This document shows, piece by piece, positions 25,105 through 35,487 of a stretch of 64,000 bases of DNA (position 1 is the stretch's first letter; every line of letters begins with the position of its first letter). This DNA comes from Circinella minor (Eukaryota; Mucoromycota; Mucoromycetes; Mucorales; Lichtheimiaceae). The translations under genes were made by a program, and so were the position numbers. The notes beneath the pieces are model-generated. The model worked only from the letters and a program-made list of their open reading frames with translations, was not told the origin of the DNA and did not search any database. The stretch lies in NCBI GenBank assembly GCA_016758965.1, contig JAEPRB010000004.1, positions 310,001 to 374,000 of the forward strand. Reading direction: 5' to 3'.

Positions 25105-26560
25105 ATGCTAAGCACTTATGCATGGATTTTCATTACTGGCATTATTGTCTTCTTTATCATAGTTGTTATTCTCTTATTTTTTACTCGTTCGCCTATAGAA
25201 TTACCGTTATCTGTAAGTGGCGGTGACTCTGATTTTGAAGAATGGCCGGTAGAATCTGAAGAACAAGTAGCACAACTTCCTGAAGATGCCAGACTAAGTT
25301 ATGAACGAGCTAAAGGTAATTTTTTTTAAACATAATAACACAACTTTAAATTTATTGGAAATTTAAGTGAAGTATTGTTCTTTTTTTTTTTGCTGATAAT
25401 GAGGGAACTTCATTTATACCAATAATTACATTAGTCTTCCAAGAGCGTCATCCTCCAGATAGTATTCCCACAGATATCACCCCGCCTCAGTTTGTCACTA
25501 TTCAAGAAAAAGGCGTCTCGGCATTTGAATTTGAATGGGAACCAGATGCAAACTGTTTTGTCGCCGGTCGTACCGAGATACAATTTAATTATGGTGAATC
25601 GTGTGTACAAACCAATCTTCCTTTACCAAGAAATCAAGAAGTATATTATTGGGAGGTAAAATAAATTTTATTTGGAAATATGGATGGGCGGTTGTTATTT
25701 GGTTGGTTTGACGAATTAATTAAAATGATTATGCTAGGCAAAAATGTTTGAAGTTCCTGATACTACTACTGTTTCTGTTGGTGTAGCAACAAAACCATAT
25801 CCAAGTTGGCGGTTACCAGGTAAAAGCAATGAAAGGCTAAATAAAAAATGTGGTAAAAAAAAAAAGTATATTAAAGTTTTGATTTATTATGATTCATGCA
25901 GGATGGAATCGTTATTCGATTGGATATTTTTCCAATAATGGCTGTAAATATTTTAGCTCGCCATTTAATGGCAAACCTTATGGTTTAACGTATACACATG
26001 GTGATGTGATTGGTGTTGGATATCGTCATCGTACGGGCACTATATTTTTCACACGAAACGGACGTAAACTTGAGGATGCATATACGGGTTTACGATGGAA
26101 CTTGTTTCCAACTGTAGGAGCAAATGGTCCTTGTCAGGTTCATGTCAACTTGGGACAAATGGGATTTGTATTTGTTGAAGCAAATGTAAAAAAATGGGGT
26201 CTTGCACCATCTCAAGGAACACGCGCACCACCACCTGCATATGGTTCAGAAAATGATACCATTTTATTAGCTTCTGGAAGTTTTCAGAATAATGGCAACA
26301 ATGATAACGAAGGTGGCAGCGCCAGTGGAAGTAGTAGTAGTAGTTATAGTAATCATCATCCTACTCAACACCAGCAATATGAAGACCAAGACGATGGGAA
26401 TGACGGTAGACAAAATCCAGTATTGATTAACATTGATAGTCAGCCTTCAACAAGTACCAATTCAACGGGTTTAGAACCTCCGCCTTATACTTCACCAAAT
26501 ACTAGTAGCAATAATAGTAATAATGATCAACGACAACAACAACAACCTTTATTAGATTGA
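25105..26560 (+). CDS. SSH4: Ssh4/Ear1-like SPRY membrane protein, Rsp5 adaptor
   Basis: Exons 25105-25315, 25435-25655, 25738-25819, 25902-26560; 390 residues. There is one membrane anchor at residues 5-28 and an acidic juxtamembrane stretch. The conserved block VFQERHPPDSIPTDITPPQ leads into a SPRY domain (about residues 105-260: FEWEPDANCFVAGRTEIQFN, YYWEAKMFEVP, TVSVGVATKPYPSWRLPGWN, GDVIGVGYRHRTGTIFFTRN). The tail carries PPPAY near residue 282 and PPPY near 365, two PPxY sites. Yeast Ssh4 and Ear1 sit in endosomal/vacuolar membranes and bring Rsp5 to cargo for multivesicular-body sorting; the same job is inferred here. Asn/Ser/Gln repeats separate the motifs. The ATG follows T-rich leader DNA, and the anchor starts at once after it. 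Confidence 0.9.
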
Positions 26561-27477
26561 TCCAGGAATCACCGTTACCCTTTTTAACTTTCTTATAACT
26601 TCATACCCTTTTTTTTACTTTTTGTTTTTCCATTCCTTTTATTTTATATTTTTTTTCTTTCTCATTATTGTTTTATGTGCAAATTACTTCCACTCCTTCG
26701 TTATTCGTCGGTTGTATATAATTTATTCTTATCTTTTTATTTTGTCTTTTTTCCCTCAAAAAAAAAAAAAGATCAAATTAAATTGGCTTTTATTATTGAT
26801 AGGGTGAGATAAATGTATATATATATTAACATGTCCGGGTATATGGCCAAATGGATAAGGTGTTATAGGGATTATTGCCTTTTAAGCAGACTACAGATCA
26901 TATGGATATAGACAAAAAGAATATCAAAAGCTTATATATTAAATATTATATAAGAGATAACTTTTATATTCTTATAATATATATTAGATAATAATTAAAA
27001 TTATATATACATATATGAACTATTATTAAAATTAATAAACTAGAAGTACATCTAAATTTAAAACAAAAAGGCTATTTTATATCAATAGTTATAAAATATA
27101 TGGGGTGGACACTGTTTTTTTTTTAGAAACTCTCTATTTTTATAATCTTTTGGGCAAATATATCATTAGAAATATCATTAGAAATATTATTACTTATATT
27201 TTTATAGAGTAGTAATATAAACCTCATTTTATTAACTTCTTTTATCTATTTGATATTATACAAAGAAAGTCTTATTAAAGTTTAATATGGCTTCTATATT
27301 CTATATAATGTACTTTTATATCCTACTCTTTTTTTGTCTCTCCTTTATGCTTCAGTTATACTTCAGAAAGTAGCATATTTTACAACCTACTATATTAACT
27401 ATAAAAGCTGTTTTAATATCAAATTTATATAGTTAGATAGATTTTTCTTATTAATACATATATTAATAAATATATTA
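26561..27477. other. AT-rich region left of the transposon
   Basis: Very AT-rich, with many short TATA/ATTA repeats. Apart from the tRNA-like relic at 26836-26860 nothing is recognised. Base composition changes clearly from the gene to the left, and the region may be built from decayed mobile elements. Confidence 0.5.
26836..26860 (+). pseudogene. relic of tRNA-Arg 5' part (box A region)
   Basis: These 25 bases match positions 31226-31250, the 5' end through the D arm of the tRNA-Arg gene, with only two differences. The shared core is GGCCAAATGGATAAGG. Similarity stops right after the D arm and no anticodon or T arm follows. It is therefore a truncated copy or the head of a tRNA-derived element, not a functional tRNA. 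Confidence 0.6.
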
Positions 27478-27521
27478 GGGGTATTCAATTATAAAATGGA
27501 AAAGTTGCAATGGAATGGAAA
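27478..27521 (+). repeat. left terminal inverted repeat of Harbinger element
   Basis: 44 bases that match the reverse complement of 30859-30902 with two mismatches (positions 28 and 35 of the repeat). It starts GGGG and is preceded by TTA. Confidence 0.9.
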
Positions 27522-27645
27522 TTTGGTGATTACCAAATTCAGATTCCATTTCATTTACCTAAATTGGGGTACTCAGTTATGCATTTTTTTCTAGTTTTTC
27601 TTTTTATTTTTATTTATAAAAAACTATTCTATATCATTAACAGCT

Positions 27646-29174
27646 ATGCCACGATACAGTAAAAAGCGCCAAATTGAATATACACTTGGTATTATAAATG
27701 GTTTGCAGGCAATTTCCAATACAACATCAATGCTTATTGATGGTGATGATGGTGATTACGGAATTTCATGTGATCCAGAAAAAGATCTAGAAGACAATAA
27801 CAATGAGCATACGCTACGATATAACTCACTGTTATTTGTACCATGGGGAGAATTACTTGATGAAATTAGCAGCCAAAGATATCTTGATCGTAGTCAAAAA
27901 GTATCTCGTGCTCCATCATGGATCGATACGTTGTTTAATGAGCTAGATGATGAACGATTTACACAAGAGGCTAGAATGTCAAAAGATGCATTTAATATGA
28001 TACTTGATAAAATAAAAAATAACCCAATATTTGTGTCAAGTGGATCAAAACCTCAAAAACCTGTGCTTTTAAAACTACTTGTTACCACTCGACGGCTTGG
28101 TTTCTATGGAAACGGTGCACGCATTGGAAACATAGCTAAATATTATGGAATTGGAGGTAGTACGAATGTTATACTGTTATTAATTTTAGCTACATCATTA
28201 AACTTATTAGAGAGAAGCCACTAATACGTATATAAAACTATATATATATTTAATATAATATACCAATACCATCTTTTAGAAGGGTCAGTTATAAAATATA
28301 TAAACAGATATATCAAGGCCATCTGTGCATTCGAATATACATCTATTTGCTGGCCAAGCGAACAAAAAAAATATTTATCAAAAAAGGATTTCAGTTCTAG
28401 TTTCCTATTTGATGATTGCTTGGGTATAATCGACGAGACATTATTTCCTTTATCGAATGGGCCATGTTCCACTGAAGCACAGAGTTACTTTTCTTATAAA
28501 AAGTATGGGATTTCCGGTATTTTGCTGTTGATAGTAACAAACAGTTTATATATTCATATATTGGTTGGTCGGGAAGCACACATGATAGCCGTATTTTCAG
28601 TAATAGCTCCATCTTCCGTTATCCTGGTCTATACTTCAAAGAAAACGAATACCTTTTAGGTGATTCAGGTTTTGAGTGTTTAAAGAATATAATCGCTCCA
28701 TATAAAAAGCCACGTAATTCCGGGCTGACAGATCAGGAAGATACTTTCAACATGAGATTAAGTTCGGTAAGAAACTATTTAACAATACATACTATAGATC
28801 TTTACATGGTTGTTTTACCTATTATTAATGCTTACATTTAATTAAAGGTTCGAATTCCTATTGAACATACAATTGGAATACTAAAAATGAGGTTTCAGAG
28901 CCTTCGAGAGCTACCAATACGGTTACAAGATAAGGATAGTGCAAAACATGCTGTAGATTGGATCAAAGCATGTATGATACTGCATAATACGATTACGGCT
29001 TATAGATTGGATGATATGTATAATGAAGAAGGATTAACAACGATTTTGCAAGAACAACAACACTCCAGGAAATATGATAGAAGCTTTAATAGAGCTACCA
29101 ATCTCGAAGAAGATCTAACACTAGGAAAAGCTAGAAGAAAAGAAATATTTAATCAACTTATGAACAGTGAATAA
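27646..29174 (+). pseudogene. Harbinger (HARBI1-like, DDE_Tnp_4) transposase, one frame break
   Basis: Exons 27646-28156, 28280-28766 and 28848-29174 would give about 441 residues. The first intron uses the donor GTAGTACG and acceptor CTTTTAG and joins to YYGIGEGSVIKYINRYIKAI, as expected for the family. Catalytic acids are visible: Asp in GIIDETLFPL, Asp in YLLGDSGFE, Glu in IPIEHTIGILKMRFQSL. Also visible are KYGISGI, GWSGSTHDSRIFSNSS and the C-terminal AVDWIKACMILHNT. Between ISGILLLIV and QFIYSYIGW (28534-28544) the frame shifts, consistent with loss of one base. Without repair the product stops at 28659. The family cuts and joins DNA at the element ends. A sequencing error cannot be excluded, but the partner gene is also damaged. 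Confidence 0.85.
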
Positions 29175-29358
29175 TTTTGTTATTTTTATTACGTGTTATA
29201 TAATAATGTTCAAAGTCATTGTTGTTTGTCTTTTTACTATTATAGCTATTGCTTCCAACTAGACTACCTAGTATTTTATTATTTTCTCTTGTCAATTATT
29301 CGTTATCTTCTTCTCCTCTTTGTTGGTTTTCCGTGATTATAACACTTTCATCATTATT

Positions 29359-30543
29359 TTAGTTATCTTCACTTTCCAATCTTTCAACATTTTCTACTGC
29401 ATCTCCTTCATCACGATCCACTACAGCTTTCAAAGAGCTATCTAATGATATATTGTTATTCTCTGATTCTACACCTTCTTGTTCATTATTGTACGGTCTT
29501 TGACACCCTTTTTCTTTTTCGCTGTCCCTCGACAGCTCTTTCTGTATAGCATCGGCAGAAAAACCAGCAGCAGCCATCGTCTTGATAACATTCATCCTTG
29601 TTTTGCTTTCTTTTCTCCTTTCTTTCCATTCTCTTATTCTTACTTCCCGCTCTTTTATTCTTATTTCACGCTCTTTCATTAATGTTTTACGTCTTTTTCT
29701 CATGTTCTTCTCTCGTTTAATACGTAGTAACTCTTGATCGGTATCATGCTTCTGTTTAACCAAGTTTTGTACAATGGCAAGACCTTCTTCAAAATATTTA
29801 GAGTTATATTGGTTGATATCCCAAATAATTTGTCAATTGGATCCTTTTTTATTTGCTTTTCACTTTTATTCTTCGAACGAGGTGAGCCATTGTGTGCTGT
29901 TAATGGTGATTGTTGATTTTGGTCTAATTGTAGACTTATATCATTTGTTGCTACTTTTTCATTTATAAAATCATCATCATCTCCTCCACTACTGAATCTA
30001 CAGCTGCTCTATATGTTGATGTTGATGCTGCTAGCTCTGATATTTGTGCTTCCAAAATACACTGCAAAAAAAGTGGGGTGTTACAATTGTGATACCCTGT
30101 TGAGATCCTATTGATATCTGAGATATAAATAGTGATATCAGCCTGTTTAGATCCTATTGATACCCGACTTTTTTTCCAGTGGTAGTGTAGGAGGTGATAG
30201 GAGGTGTATCGATTCCGAAAGATACAGAGGATTACTTGAATGAGTATCACCCATTACTGCTTCCAATTCATAGTAATACTTGAAAATTTGTTTAACCTGA
30301 CCTGTATATACATATAAATTATACATTCAATTTGGATTAAATATTACATATAAAAAAACATTAATTTATTATTTGCTTTTATATATATAATAACATACCT
30401 TTAATATCAGTAATACTTTCTTGTGCATTATTATTATCATCACCAGAATCGTTTGGATCAGTCTCCTCATTTAATATATTTTCTTTACCTGTTAGTGATG
30501 ATATGTATAAATTGAATAATTCTTTCTTTTCTACAACAGTCAT
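29359..30543 (-). pseudogene. second Harbinger gene (coiled-coil protein), broken
   Basis: Starts with an ATG at 30543. Exon 1 (30543-30399) encodes MTVVEKKELFNLYISSL; a phase-consistent intron leads to exon 2 at 30301, with VKQIFKYYYELEAVMGD, resembling the F.ELD..LG stretch of Myb/trihelix-type proteins. The frame then runs into a small inverted-repeat insertion (30060-30181), where it stops. Beyond it the frame resumes with an in-frame TAG, then SPLTAHNGSPRSKNKSEKQ. A further one-base shift near 29811-29830 leads to the intact C-terminal coiled coil (YFEEGLAIVQNLVKQKHDTD, then Lys/Arg/Glu-rich) ending at 29359. In Harbinger elements the second protein usually binds DNA and helps import the transposase; this copy cannot make a full protein. 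Confidence 0.65.
30060..30181. mobile_element. small MITE-like inverted-repeat element inside Harbinger gene
   Basis: About 122 bp with ends CACTGCAAAAAAAGTGGGGT (left) and, on the other strand from the right end, CACTGGAAAAAAAGTCGGGT. Both ends sit next to TA (one base removed on the right). This resembles a Tc1/mariner-type MITE with a TA target, but the target duplication is not exact. Two copies of AGATCCTATTGATA (about 30103 and 30149) lie inside. It interrupts the second Harbinger gene, so it is younger than that copy. Confidence 0.65.
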
Positions 30544-30858
30544 ATTATACACAGAGAATAGTATATAATCTATTTTTTAATAATTACTATTACTATAATA
30601 GTAAATGACACATTGTTCGAGATGAAAACATAATTATTAAATACTATCACACACAATAATAAATCCTTTTATATTCATAATACTATATATGATCTTCATA
30701 TCATTAAACAAATATATATGAAGGAGCACATTAATCCCTCTTTATCCCTTAATATTTTTCATTTATAGCAGAATGTTTTTTTTTTTTTTTTTCATTTTTG
30801 TTTTTTTTCTTCTATACCTCTCTTTTGAAATAAAAATAAAAAATAGAAACTGGTTGGT

Positions 30859-30902
30859 TTTCCATTCTATTGCAGCTTTTCCATTTTATAATTGAATACC
30901 CC
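30859..30902 (-). repeat. right terminal inverted repeat of Harbinger element
   Basis: Reverse complement of the left repeat (27478-27521) over 44 bases with two mismatches. It ends CCCC and is followed by TAA. Confidence 0.9.
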
Positions 30903-31226
30903 TAATACGTTAAGAAATATTTAGTAGAGAAAATATAACTACATACTATGTCGGAATTATAATATTTTACTTGTTAATTATTAAAAATAAAAAAATTTAT
31001 TATAGATTACTATAAAAATATTTAAAAAAAATATTTAAAAATCATTTTATATATAGAATCATTTATAAAAATATTTCTCAAGGCAAAATTGAATTTTTCC
31101 TTTATTATTCTAGTATTGATTTACTCTGTGCTATACTAAAAATAATTAGTATTTACCAAGATTATGTAAAAAAGCCCAATATTTTATGTTCTTTTCTTTT
31201 TGTTACAGATTGTATAATCAACAAGC

Positions 31227-31299
31227 GGGCATGTGGCCAAATGGATAAGGCGCCTGACTACGAATCAGGAGATCGTAGGTTCGACCCCTACCTTGCTCA
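31227..31299 (+). tRNA. trnR-ACG: tRNA-Arg (anticodon ACG)
   Basis: A 73-base cloverleaf without intron. The D stem is GCC/GGC around the AAATGGATAA loop, the anticodon stem CCTGA/TCAGG around CTACGAA (anticodon ACG, read as ICG, decoding CGN Arg), and the T arm GTAGG-TTCGACC-CCTAC. The acceptor GGGCATG pairs with CTTGCTC, with one G-T wobble and one T-T mismatch at the sixth pair; the discriminator base is A. T-rich DNA after 31328 could end transcription, though no clean run of Ts follows at once. The acceptor mismatch is unusual but does not break the fold. Confidence 0.9.
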
Positions 31300-32111
31300 C
31301 TCATCAATAACAACTTCTGATTAACAGAATTGATTTATTTTTTGGTTTTCTTGATTTTTGTGTTACCTTGGTACTACCATTTTGGTGGTGTAAGATAGAA
31401 GAAGAGAAGATAATGTTTTTTATTTGAAAATATTATTTTGTTGTATTGTTTTTATAGTAGCTAGAGTGATATAATGTGTGAGTCGTGTCAAGTACATAAA
31501 AAAAATAAATGAATGAAAAGCATGGAATAAAGCAAAGATACATGAACTAAATGTTCGCGCCTATTATAGATAGTGAGCCTTTTATGATACGTAGTTTTTT
31601 CATTGATACAAAGGCAAATATGTTTTTCAAAATAAAGTTTATAATATTTTATTGATAATCAAGAAAAGAATAAGAATATACTAGAAAAAGGAACAAGAAA
31701 GGGTAAGAAAGTATAAGCATAGCAGAGAATTAAAGAAAAGAAAAGGTAAATTGGGAATATATCGGGAATCAATTATAAAAAATAAAGTAAGAGAAAAAAA
31801 AACTATCATACAATAAGGATGTAAATATACATAACGAAGTGTACTACTACTATTCAATAATTAATAGCAGAATGGGGTAAAAAGTAAAATATCCGGAAAA
31901 AAATAGGGAAATGAAAGTTGTTATGCGAGAGGGTGGGGAAACAATAGTGAGTTTGTGTAAGAAGATAATAATGTACTGGGAACAAGATAGTAGGCAATTT
32001 TTTTTTTTGTTGAAAAATAACACACATATTTTTAAATAATAATTAAAATAATAATAGTAAATAAATAAATAAACAGAAAACTAAAGGGAATCATAATTTG
32101 TTATTTTTTTC
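31300..32111. other. intergenic, no gene seen
   Basis: AT-rich DNA between the tRNA and the 3' end of the second sugar transporter. A-rich and purine-rich stretches lie near 31670-31830. No frame is supported. Confidence 0.5.
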
Positions 32112-34315
32112 CTATTTGGCTTCTTCAATATGTTGAATATTTTCAAACTTGTGTTCGTCATTAAATGAACCAGTGCTACCATTGGACGAACCGGCCGTCT
32201 TATGGAGCTCTTCGTCAGTTAGCTTAGGTTTGCTTTCAGTCTTTTGGTCAAGATCCTTGCCGGTGGTTTCTGGCATACTTTGTTTTTAAAAGAAAAAAGT
32301 TTAATTAGAATAACAAATAAATACAAACGAAGTATAATGTACTCACCAGAAGAAACAGAAGAGGAAGCCAATAAAGTTAATAGCAGCAAAGACGGTGAAG
32401 CTGTAACTTCCGAGGTTAGCTGATTGTTGTGGCCAAAGAGTGTTGATAAGAAAATTAAACAACCAATTTGAAATACAGCCCAATGCAGAACCGGGAGCAA
32501 GAGCAGAAAGAGGGACAAGTTCAGGGGCAATGATCCATGGGATAGTACCACAGCCTAAAGCATAAGTGAATGTAAAAAGAATAGCACCACAAATGACTAG
32601 AGGTCCAAGACCTTCACCCAAGACAGCGCCAATAACAATAAAAATACAAGAAATGGTCATACCCATTGTAGAAAGCATCATGAACATCTTACGACCAACT
32701 TTATGCAACCAAATGACACAAATAAAAGTTGCTACAAGTTTTCCAGTGGCGTTAGCAAGCGAGACATTTTGAGCTAATTCAACGTCGTGCAAGACACTTT
32801 GAAGGAAGCCAACAGCATAGACTACATAGTTGTATATAAAAGAGGAAGGGAGGGAAAATAGTATATGTATATGAGAAATCTTGTTGTATAATACTTTACA
32901 TTATATCATGTTTAAAGAGAAATGAAATGAGATTGACAAAACAGCAAACATACCAGACAAGGGACCAATACCACCAACTTGGTTGTAAGCTTGAATGACA
33001 ACAACAATGAATACCATCCAGGAAACATGACGATCCTTGAGAGTAATGACATCAATAATGTTCATCTTCTTAACGTTGGAGTCTTTTTCACGTTGACGAG
33101 CAGCAAGCAAATTTTCAAATTCATCGCTAATGTCAGCATCACCACGAAGCTTCTGTAAAGCATGACGAGCTTCTTCAATTTTTCCATCCGCACATAAACG
33201 ACGAGGGGATTCAACACAGTAAAAAAACATCAAAGCAAGATTGATAGCTGCTAAGATAGTAGGTATGCCCCACAAAAAACGCCAGATGGGAACAGCTTTC
33301 ATATAACGACCACATACTTGAGTCAACAAAATACCAAGATTAAGGAAGAACTCAAATACGCTACCAAGAGCGCCACGACTCTTTTTAGTCGAAACTTCAG
33401 AAATGTAAATAGCAATTGAGGAACCAGCCATACCTGCACCGAAACCGACAAGTGCACGACCAACAGCATACTAATTACAAAAAAAAAGAAGAGTAAGGAA
33501 TGAATAAATAAATATGATTTGAATCTATTAGGGTATTAAAGTATAATTATTAAAGAATATGATTCTTTATATATTTACCATTCCAATGTTGACAGCACAG
33601 GCAGATAAGATACCGCCAAATATAAACCAAGCGCAAGAAATCATAATATTAATTCGACGAGGTAACCATACATTCATGTACATAGTGCTGAAACTACCAG
33701 CAAGACCACCAAGAGCATAAGCACCAACTGTGTAGCCCTACATTGATATGCAATATATGTTTACTAATTAGCAAAAAAACATTTTAGTTAATCTGATAGA
33801 TTGAACTCAAATCATTATACCCTAAGATAGAAAGTATTAAAAAATAAGTTTTAGTATATCTTTATCTTATCACATTTATGCATATAATAAAAATAATAAA
33901 AAACCTTACCAAGTATAAGAGCTCATAGGTAAGCAAGGAGGAAGGACACCATAATCTTTGTCAAGGTCAATGTCTTCACAAGACATTATGGTGGTTTGAG
34001 GCATATTTGGAACACCTAGTAGTAAGTCGTAGAAAAAAAATAAAGCGTCAGAATAATTGGTAGGAGGAATATAACTCAAATGACTTTTATTAATTAACTA
34101 AATGGGTCTTACTAATATGCCAGCCAACGTTAAAACCACTAACATGTAAAAATGATAATACACGGGTAAGTCATTCTGGCTTTTGGTTACGCGATCTTTT
34201 TAACGAGCTATTAGAACAGAACAAAAGAAAAAAGGTAAAGTTACCCAATGGCGGCAATAAGGGCACATGAGGTCATGTATAAAGGGAAACCAAGTTCGTC
34301 CGATCGTTTACTCAT
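32112..34315 (-). CDS. MFS sugar (hexose) transporter with one frame break
   Basis: Minus-strand exons: 34315-34245, 34138-34113 (26 bases), 34015-33910, 33737-33579, 33470-32954, 32821-32347, 32277-32112; about 506 residues. Marks of the sugar-porter family: ALIAAIGGFNVGWHISVPNM in helix 1, GYTVGAYALGGLAG, LPRRINIM, YAVGRALVGFGAGMAGSS, VESPRRLC after helix 6 (usually PESPR), QAYNQVGGI in helix 7, LHKVGRK, ALGCGTIPWIIAPEL in helix 10, and PETTGKDL after helix 12. The helix-1 region resembles the yeast Hxt style (VPNMPQTT). All junctions fit in phase except exon 3/4: exon 3 ends TATACTTG before GTAAGG, and exon 4 must start GGCTAC in phase 0, one base short of SYTWGYTV. Either the gene is broken or one base is missing from the sequence. 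Confidence 0.85.
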
Positions 34316-35487
34316 ACTGTAAAAAGAATTGTGACGAAGATATTAAAAAAAAAGTAATCTACTCGGTATTAAGCCGAGATAATGATTAGATATATGAAGT
34401 GGTGTGCAAGAAAAAAAAAAGGATAATGGTCAAATATTGATGCCATTTTATACCTACGCGGGCTTCAAAGTAGGTGGTACCTTGGGTATACCAGTATACT
34501 TTTAAAACTAGAGCATTTGATTCGTTCAAAAGATCTCTATTCACATCAAAAGTAAGATATGTTGCTAGTATAATATCCCCGCAAAAGTGCACAAGCGCTC
34601 AAATATTAAAGCGGGAGTAACTCATTTTTTATCTTTATAACTTTCTTAAAATTAGACGCTATCTGTCAATAGTTATTTAAATTCTATTCGCTTGTTCTTT
34701 TAATAATACCAATACTATTTTTATTTTTATTATTATTAAAGACAAACTATATTATTCCATGACAGGTTTATTAATTTTAAAAATATAGAATATTTGTTCA
34801 TATAAAGTGACAAATGATATTGTTTCGTGCGAAATATACCCATAGTTTTTCACATATAGCTAAAAGTTTGTATCACATTAATCCACATGTCGTCATATGG
34901 CAGTAGATAAGTGGCAAGAAAAAAGAGCCTTGTAAAGTTATGGATTGAGCTTACGTGCAGGGTTAATGGGTGAGAAAAAAAAAGATTTATTAAGATACTA
35001 AAAGTGGGATTATAGATTACAAAAAAAAATCGAGAAGGATTAGGATAACTCAAACAATCACACACAACACATAAAAAGTAATATACGATAGCTTAATAGT
35101 AATAATATTAAAAATAAGTAATTGAGAGAGACCACCTAATATCCACAAAAATTAGAGGTTTCTATTATGATGAAAGTAATAAAGCGATTAAAAATATAAA
35201 AAATGATCGATTGTAACAATGAACAAGTCAAAAAATAAATAATTCTTCTGTTATCCTTTTCTCTCTCTCTCACACACACACACACATTATTGTTCATGCT
35301 TTGTGAACCAGCTAAAAAAAAAAAAAAAAGACACGTTACACCAAACTCAAACTTGTTGATGCAAGCATAATTGGTCAAATACAACATTCTTGACTTTCGA
35401 AAGAGTATTTCAACATAACATTTTTTACAAGAATAGAATACTATATTGGAATTAAGAAAAATATAGTCCTACTGAAAAAGGAAAGGA
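34316..35487. other. intergenic between two minus-strand genes
   Basis: Holds the promoter of the sugar transporter and the 3' UTR side of the Rieske gene. There are an (AC)n/(TC)n microsatellite near 35265-35286 and poly-A near 35312-35329. No gene is supported. Confidence 0.5.

Larger units (their letters stand above)
27478..30902 (+). mobile_element. PIF/Harbinger-type DNA transposon, degenerate
   Basis: A 3425-bp element bounded by 44-bp terminal inverted repeats starting GGGGTATTCAATTATAAAAT. It holds a DDE transposase gene (+) and a second, convergent gene (-), the usual two-gene layout of PIF/Harbinger elements. Both genes carry frame breaks, and a roughly 120-bp inverted-repeat insertion sits inside the second gene. 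Flanks read TTA before the left repeat and TAA after the right one. Harbinger elements duplicate a TWA trinucleotide, but these two do not match in direct orientation, so the target duplication is unproven. The transposase strand is given as the element strand. Confidence 0.88.

Noticed and set aside
28534..28544. An 11-base GT...AG intron in the transposase
   Set aside because: GTAACAAACAG would restore the frame, but it is far too short to be spliced. A one-base loss is the simpler explanation.
33670..33737. Alternative in-frame acceptor inside exon 4 of the second transporter
   Set aside because: An AG before TTTCAGC would fit the phase, but it would delete the conserved GYTVGAYALGGLAG helix.
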